Source of the DNA: Flagellimonas meridianipacifica
GTDB lineage: Bacteria; Bacteroidota; Bacteroidia; Flavobacteriales; Flavobacteriaceae
Assembly (NCBI RefSeq): GCF_003001695.1
Contig: NZ_PVYX01000001.1
Coordinates: forward strand, 2,046,001-2,110,000
Length of the DNA stretch: 64,000 nucleotides
Reading direction: 5' to 3'
Shown here piece after piece: positions 59,597 through 64,000 of this stretch; within the stretch, counting starts at the first letter, position 1, and every line of letters begins with the position of its first letter. The notes under the pieces are model-generated. The model was not told the origin of the DNA, did not search any database, and saw only the letters and a list, made by a program, of their open reading frames with translations. The translations under genes and the position numbers were made by a program.

Positions 59597-60799
59597 TTAA
59601 TAAGTAAATGCACTTCCTGCAAACAGCAAAATTGCCGTAAAGAATGCCAAAAAGACAAAAATCGTATTCAGAAAGATGTATTTAACAATCGTTTTAAATC
59701 TTCCTTGCCCATAGAATTTTCGCATCGCTTTATACAGATAAAATCCGAAAATCGTCAAAAACCAACCTGCACTGGCGGTACCAAAAATGGTATCTATTAT
59801 CAGACTAAGGATGAGCAAGATAAACAATAAGGATTGGTTGTGGAAGCTAAAAATAAGATGATCGGTGTAGGTATATTTTTTTCTGATGTACACCAACCAG
59901 ATAAAGGCTGTGAATATGGGAAGAAAGAAAAATATTACGAAAGGAAGCTTTCCAATGGTAGCATTTATAAAGCTTCCAGGGGCCTGAATCACCCGGAGCA
60001 AACTGGCAGCTGCATTGAAGGGCATCCGATTACTTCGTCGGTCTTCGATTTGATACTTTGCCACTGCTTCCTTAAAGGAATAAATAGTGTCTTTTCGAAT
60101 GACCACGCTAAAAAAATCCATTTTCTTCATTGTTCTTCCAAACATGGAACTTTCCTTTTGAATGGATGCGAAGTATTTGGAAGGATTGGATAATATCAAT
60201 GAGTCATTGTTTTCTTTGAATTTCTTTGGGTCAAAGTTTGTGATAGAATCCAAACCTTTCAATGTCTCCGATATTTTAAGTTCGTTCTTATCTAGGGAAT
60301 CCAATTGTTTCAATGCCTTTTGAGCATTTTCATTTAAAGCAATTGTGTCATTGAAAACATTGGTCGAGTCAAGTGCATAAGAAAGTGGTCGCACTTGATT
60401 TATTATTTTCTCATCAAAACCACTAAACTGCCTATCGAAGTCAGAAAATGTAGTATTGTAGGTAAACATCAAAAAGTATAGAAAGGCCAAGCTTAGCAGA
60501 AAACGAAAAGGATTGGTATAGGTTATTCTTTTCCCGTTGATGTAGTCCTTGGTAATGCTTCCAGGCCTTATCAAAAGTGCAGAAAGTGTTTTGAGCAACT
60601 TGGAATCATAGTTTACCAAACTGGAGAAAAACTCATCAAAGAAATCTTTTAGAGTTACTTTTTTGGTACTGTTCATTTGCGAACAGTTTGGACAGAATTT
60701 ATCGCTGACATCCAATTCATGTCCACAATTGAGACATTTTGTGCCACGGTACTTCAGCTCAAAACGCCCCCTTTTGATTAAGCTTGGTTTGTTATCCAT
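59597..60799 (-). CDS. DUF3667 zinc-ribbon membrane protein
   Basis: A 400-residue protein. The N-terminal zinc ribbon (KCLNCGHELDVSDKFCPNCSQMN) and the DFFDEFFSSLVNYDSKLLKTLSALLIRPGSI block define DUF3667. An N-terminal span (NPFRFLLSLAFLYFLMFTY), a polar middle part and about three C-terminal spans follow. Function unknown, widespread in Bacteroidota. It ends 4 bp before the apaG start. Confidence 0.9.
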   Translation of the reverse strand: MDNKPSLIKRGRFELKYRGTKCLNCGHELDVSDKFCPNCSQMNSTKKVTLKDFFDEFFSSLVNYDSKLLKTLSALLIRPGSITKDYINGKRITYTNPFRFLLSLAFLYFLMFTYNTTFSDFDRQFSGFDEKIINQVRPLSYALDSTNVFNDTIALNENAQKALKQLDSLDKNELKISETLKGLDSITNFDPKKFKENNDSLILSNPSKYFASIQKESSMFGRTMKKMDFFSVVIRKDTIYSFKEAVAKYQIEDRRSNRMPFNAAASLLRVIQAPGSFINATIGKLPFVIFFFLPIFTAFIWLVYIRKKYTYTDHLIFSFHNQSLLFILLILSLIIDTIFGTASAGWFLTIFGFYLYKAMRKFYGQGRFKTIVKYIFLNTIFVFLAFFTAILLFAGSAFTY

Positions 60800-60829
60800 T
60801 GCTTTGCAATGTTTGAGGCTAAAGATAGT

Positions 60830-62074
60830 TTAATTGGTAATATTTCTGGAATTGACGGAACCTATGCCTATAATGCTATCAAAGATTTCCCCAAAATCCC
60901 GATAGTAGACCAAAATAAGGTAGTTGTTTTCTGTAAAGTGAAAGTTGCCGCTAACGGTATTCAAATCTATGCTGCCATCCTCACGCTCAATGACATATTT
61001 ATAGTTGTAAAACCCTTGCTTTATAGGCAGCACTAGTTCCATTCTTCCTTCATCCTCATTGAAGGTCATTTTGTTTTCCTCTTCAATGGTGTAATTGTTG
61101 AACTTTCCGATGACATAGACATTGTCCAAACCAATTTCGTTGGTGTAAGGTAGGCTGAAATGCACTTTTGTATATTCCGCTTCGCGCGATACATCTTCTC
61201 CTTGAAGGGTGCGAACCACAAAATCACCATTGATATCAGGGAAAAAAGTATATTCTTGGTTGTTCCTAAACGTGTTTTCAAAAAGGTAATGATGATAGAG
61301 GTCCGTGAGTTCGATTCTGGATATGGCAAAGTTTGTCGTCCTTAGGTCCTTAGTGTCAAAATTCAAAAACTCATTTCCGCCAAAAAAACCAGTTTCCTTA
61401 TCATATCTATAAATCAATTCTTGGCCTAAAGTAAATTGGGGTGCAATGTTATACAGCGCTGTAGGCCAAAAATGATTTTGAATAATGGCGACCTTGATTT
61501 CTTTTTTTGGATTGACCACGGGGAAACCGGCAGTATTGATGGAGAATTGCACAACCTGCTTTTCATTCAAAAAGTCAAAATCCCTAGAACGACGAATTAC
61601 TCCACCGACTTGGACCAAGTCTTTGTAGACCACAAATCTCCTAGAAAACTGTAAGTCCCCAGCCATGTTGTATATCTCCAGAACATAATTGCCAGTTGCC
61701 CTTAAGCGGACATTTTCATTGGGAATGGTAAGTCTATAATTGGAATAGGGCTGAAGTGTGGTGTAACTGTTTTCGTAATCTATTATACGTTGGTTATCCA
61801 TCCCAACGAGATACTGGGATTTTAGCAGCTGAGAGGGTGTCCAATCATAATCGCAATGGATGATTTTATAATAATAATCCTGCTCATTTGCAGTCAGGTC
61901 ATCAAACTCCAAGGTCATTGGCTCTCCCAATTTTATTACAGGAAACTGATCTTCAGTTGGACCTTTGAAAATAATGGTTTTGATGTTGGAGGGAGGATTG
62001 ACTTCTTCCTGAACTTGTGCTGAAACCGAACACACAAGGAAAAACCATATAATTTGTTTAATCCAAATACGCAT
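60830..62074 (-). CDS. Exported DUF5103 protein
   Basis: A 414-residue exported protein (MRIWIKQIIWFFLVCSVSAQ) with the DUF5103 pattern. IKTIIFKGPTEDQFPVIKLGEPMTLEFDDL opens it, and the Y(YYKIIHCDYDWTPSQLLKSQYL) segment and YRLTIPNENVRLRATGNYVLEIYN follow. An immunoglobulin-like later part holds NVYVIGKFNNYT-type carbohydrate-module strands. Function unknown. Divergent from nqrA with a 149-bp gap. Confidence 0.9.
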   Translation of the reverse strand: MRIWIKQIIWFFLVCSVSAQVQEEVNPPSNIKTIIFKGPTEDQFPVIKLGEPMTLEFDDLTANEQDYYYKIIHCDYDWTPSQLLKSQYLVGMDNQRIIDYENSYTTLQPYSNYRLTIPNENVRLRATGNYVLEIYNMAGDLQFSRRFVVYKDLVQVGGVIRRSRDFDFLNEKQVVQFSINTAGFPVVNPKKEIKVAIIQNHFWPTALYNIAPQFTLGQELIYRYDKETGFFGGNEFLNFDTKDLRTTNFAISRIELTDLYHHYLFENTFRNNQEYTFFPDINGDFVVRTLQGEDVSREAEYTKVHFSLPYTNEIGLDNVYVIGKFNNYTIEEENKMTFNEDEGRMELVLPIKQGFYNYKYVIEREDGSIDLNTVSGNFHFTENNYLILVYYRDFGEIFDSIIGIGSVNSRNITN

Positions 62075-62183
62075 TTATACCTCGAATTTTGGGTAAAGGT
62101 AAACAAAAAGTGTGCCTACTGAATTTAGCTCCCAGTAATCCCAATTTTATGTTTAATTATTATGAAAACAATGCTTTTAGTAC

Positions 62184-62191
62184 TAAATTTG
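62184..62191 (+). promoter_or_regulatory. -7 box of nqr operon
   Basis: TAAATTTG matches TAnnTTTG, 32 bp before the nqrA ATG; no TTG at -33. Confidence 0.5.
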
Positions 62192-62223
62192 CGTTCAATT
62201 TTTAACAAAAGGTCTACAACAAT

Positions 62224-63576
62224 ATGTCTAAAGACATCCGGATTAAAAAGGGGTTGAACATCAACCTTGTCGGGGCAGCTGAAAAGACTCTTTCCAAAGC
62301 CGTTAATAGTAACGTGTATGCCCTAAATCTAGACGATTTTCATGGAATAACCCCAAAAATGTTGGTAAAACAAGGGGCGGAAGTTAAGGCGGGAGAGCCG
62401 CTTTTCTTCAATAAATCCAATGAGAAAATGCTATTCGTTTCTCCTGTAAGTGGAGAGTTGGTGGAAATCGTAAGGGGGGCACGAAGAAGGATACTTACCC
62501 TTAAAATTCTTGCGGATAAAAGCCAAGAATATGCAGAACATGGTGTATTGGATTTAAGCTCGGCCGATGATCAAGTTGTTCGTGATTTTTTGTTAAAGTC
62601 CGGAGCATGGCCATTTATAAAGCAACGTCCCTATGATATTATTGCCAATCCAGAATCCACTCCAAAAGCAATTTTTATTTCGGCTTACGCGACTGCTCCT
62701 TTGGCAGCGGACGCTGATTTTGCCCTTCAAGGAAAGGAAGCTGAGTTGCAAGCTGCCATAACGGCACTTGGAAAACTGACTCCGGGCAAGATTCATGTTT
62801 CGGTAGGAAAATCCAGTAATTCACCTTTGGCTAACCTAGATGGAATTACTTTACATAAGGTTAGCGGACCACATCCATCCGGATTAGTCGGTACGCAAAT
62901 CAATAAAATTGACCCTATTAATAAGGGAGAAGTGGTTTGGACCATTTCGCCTCAGGATTTGGTAATCATTGGAGAGCTTTTGCTAACAGGAAAGTTCAAT
63001 GCTGAAAGAGTCATAGCCCTAGCTGGTTCGGTGGTTAAGTCGCCTAAATATTATACTACCAAGATTGGAGCGGAGATTTCTACGTTTTTATACGCCGCTG
63101 GTGTAAATCAGGAAAAATTCAGATTAATCAATGGAGATGTTTTAACGGGCGGTAAAACTCATCCAGAGGGATATCTTGGTTTCTATAATAATACGGTTAG
63201 TGTTATACCAGAAGGAGATGATTATGAGTTCTTTGGTTGGAATAAACCTGTTTTCAACAAGATTTCTTCTACAAGGGCTCTCACTTTTTCATGGATGCAG
63301 CCCAACAAGAAATATGACTTGGATACCAATACAAACGGTGAACACCGTGCTTTTGTGGTTACCGGTAGGTATGAGGAAGTGTTTCCATTGGATATTTATC
63401 CATTACAATTGTTGAAGGCTTGTATGGTTAAGGATTTGGACGAAATGGAGCTGTTGGGACTTTATGAAGTGGCTCCTGAAGATTTCTCTTTGACGGAATT
63501 CATTTGTACTTCTAAACAACCACACCAACAAATAATCAGAGAAGGATTGGATTTATTATATCAAGAAATTGGATAA
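62224..63576 (+). CDS. nqrA: Na+-translocating NADH:quinone reductase subunit A
   Basis: A 450-residue peripheral subunit of the NQR complex, which couples NADH oxidation and quinone reduction to Na+ export. Signatures are IRIKKGLNINLVGAAEKTL, KMLFVSPVSGELVEIVRGARR, SGPHPSGLVGTQINKIDPI and GGKTHPEGYLGFYNNTVSVIPEGDDYEFFGW. It is the first gene of the operon; nqrB starts 3 bp later. Confidence 0.97.
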   Translation: MSKDIRIKKGLNINLVGAAEKTLSKAVNSNVYALNLDDFHGITPKMLVKQGAEVKAGEPLFFNKSNEKMLFVSPVSGELVEIVRGARRRILTLKILADKSQEYAEHGVLDLSSADDQVVRDFLLKSGAWPFIKQRPYDIIANPESTPKAIFISAYATAPLAADADFALQGKEAELQAAITALGKLTPGKIHVSVGKSSNSPLANLDGITLHKVSGPHPSGLVGTQINKIDPINKGEVVWTISPQDLVIIGELLLTGKFNAERVIALAGSVVKSPKYYTTKIGAEISTFLYAAGVNQEKFRLINGDVLTGGKTHPEGYLGFYNNTVSVIPEGDDYEFFGWNKPVFNKISSTRALTFSWMQPNKKYDLDTNTNGEHRAFVVTGRYEEVFPLDIYPLQLLKACMVKDLDEMELLGLYEVAPEDFSLTEFICTSKQPHQQIIREGLDLLYQEIG

Positions 63577-63579
63577 AAC

Positions 63580-64000
63580 ATGGGATTGAAAGAAAAGTTA
63601 CATCAGACCAAACTTAAGTATCAGGGGAAAAAGATGGCCCCTGCATTCAATGCTATACATACCTTTTTGTACTCACCAAACGAAACCACCCATTCGGGAG
63701 GGCATATTCGTTCAGTAGACGATTTAAAGAGAACCATGAACACTGTGATCATGGCTTTGGTTCCATGTCTACTCTTTGGTATGTTCAATGCGGGTTATCA
63801 ACATTATTCAGCAATTAATGGTTTTCCAGAGAATTTCTCTGTAATGGAACATTTCATTACTTGGGATAATTTCTGGTTAGGTGCCATCACTATATTGCCA
63901 TTGGTTATTGTATCCTACGGAGTGGGACTTGCTATTGAATTCGTGTTTGCGGTAATTAAAGGCCACGAAGTGGAAGAGGGATATTTGGTGACAGGAATGT
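63580..64000 (+). CDS. nqrB: Na+-translocating NADH:quinone reductase subunit B (partial)
   Basis: Only the first 140 residues are in the window; the frame runs off the right edge. It begins MGLKEKLHQTKLKYQGKKMAPAFNAIHTFL and contains THSGGHIRSVDDLKRTMNTVIMALVPCLLFGMFNAGYQ, the NqrB N-terminal region with the first spans. NqrB later carries a covalently bound FMN and the quinone site, both outside the window. Confidence 0.95.
   Translation, partial: MGLKEKLHQTKLKYQGKKMAPAFNAIHTFLYSPNETTHSGGHIRSVDDLKRTMNTVIMALVPCLLFGMFNAGYQHYSAINGFPENFSVMEHFITWDNFWLGAITILPLVIVSYGVGLAIEFVFAVIKGHEVEEGYLVTGM

Noticed and set aside
1..64000. CRISPR array, tRNA/rRNA genes, insertion sequence, prophage or origin
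   Set aside because: No regularly spaced short repeats, cloverleaf-like blocks, transposase, integrase or DnaA-box cluster was seen.

Overview
The window comes from a marine-type Flavobacteriaceae (Bacteroidota) chromosome. The signs are a PorT/SprT homologue of the type IX secretion and gliding machinery beside ubiE, a lipidated TamL, a short primary sigma factor, Na+-translocating NQR, and many lipoproteins and small outer-membrane beta-barrels. Many gene starts are preceded by the Bacteroidota -7 box TAnnTTTG, and Shine-Dalgarno sequences are mostly absent. No tRNA, rRNA, insertion sequence, prophage or CRISPR array was seen.

Layout. (1) 1-13.1 kb is accessory: the end of a probable S41 peptidase, a VOC protein, a TPR/HTH membrane regulator, an MddA-like methyltransferase, a PQQ-type propeller protein with an exported partner, a TPR hybrid histidine kinase with an AraC output domain, a lipoprotein/beta-barrel pair and a GH26-like hydrolase. 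Three promoters here share direct GTAAC repeats spaced about 11 or 21-22 bp. (2) 13.1-21.4 kb is a minus-strand locus with two paralogous sets of YceI, OB-fold and DUF5777 genes, plus a c-type cytochrome lipoprotein, an HMA-like protein, a four-repeat lamin-tail lipoprotein and an unlisted 57-residue lipoprotein. A divergent membrane-bound LytTR regulator flanks it. Two promoters in the locus share a 41-bp element and a -7-like box 26 bp away. (3) 21.6-28.7 kb holds three different Rieske fusions (glutamate-synthase-like FMN domain, ThDP pyruvate-oxidase-like domain, membrane cytochrome-b-like domain) with small membrane proteins and a YHS protein. It looks like a dedicated redox module. (4) 28.8-33.7 kb is a compact run: LysE, DinB, NRDE, ATP-grasp, beta-barrel, HEIAH protein. 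(5) 33.8-64 kb is mostly core: YpdA-like reductase, rpe, rpoD, pnp, rpsO, accD, fbaA, tamL, an RNA methyltransferase, porT, ubiE, trkA/trkH, an aminotransferase, a desaturase, rsmG, pruA, apaG, DUF3667, DUF5103, nqrA and the start of nqrB.

The strongest candidates for an undescribed system are regions 2 and 3, which lie side by side. Region 2 joins predicted lipid/quinone-binding (YceI), OB-fold, beta-barrel and heme proteins under one probable LytTR regulon. Region 3 joins a quinone-reducing type of ThDP enzyme to Rieske and membrane electron carriers. That the two act together is inference only.
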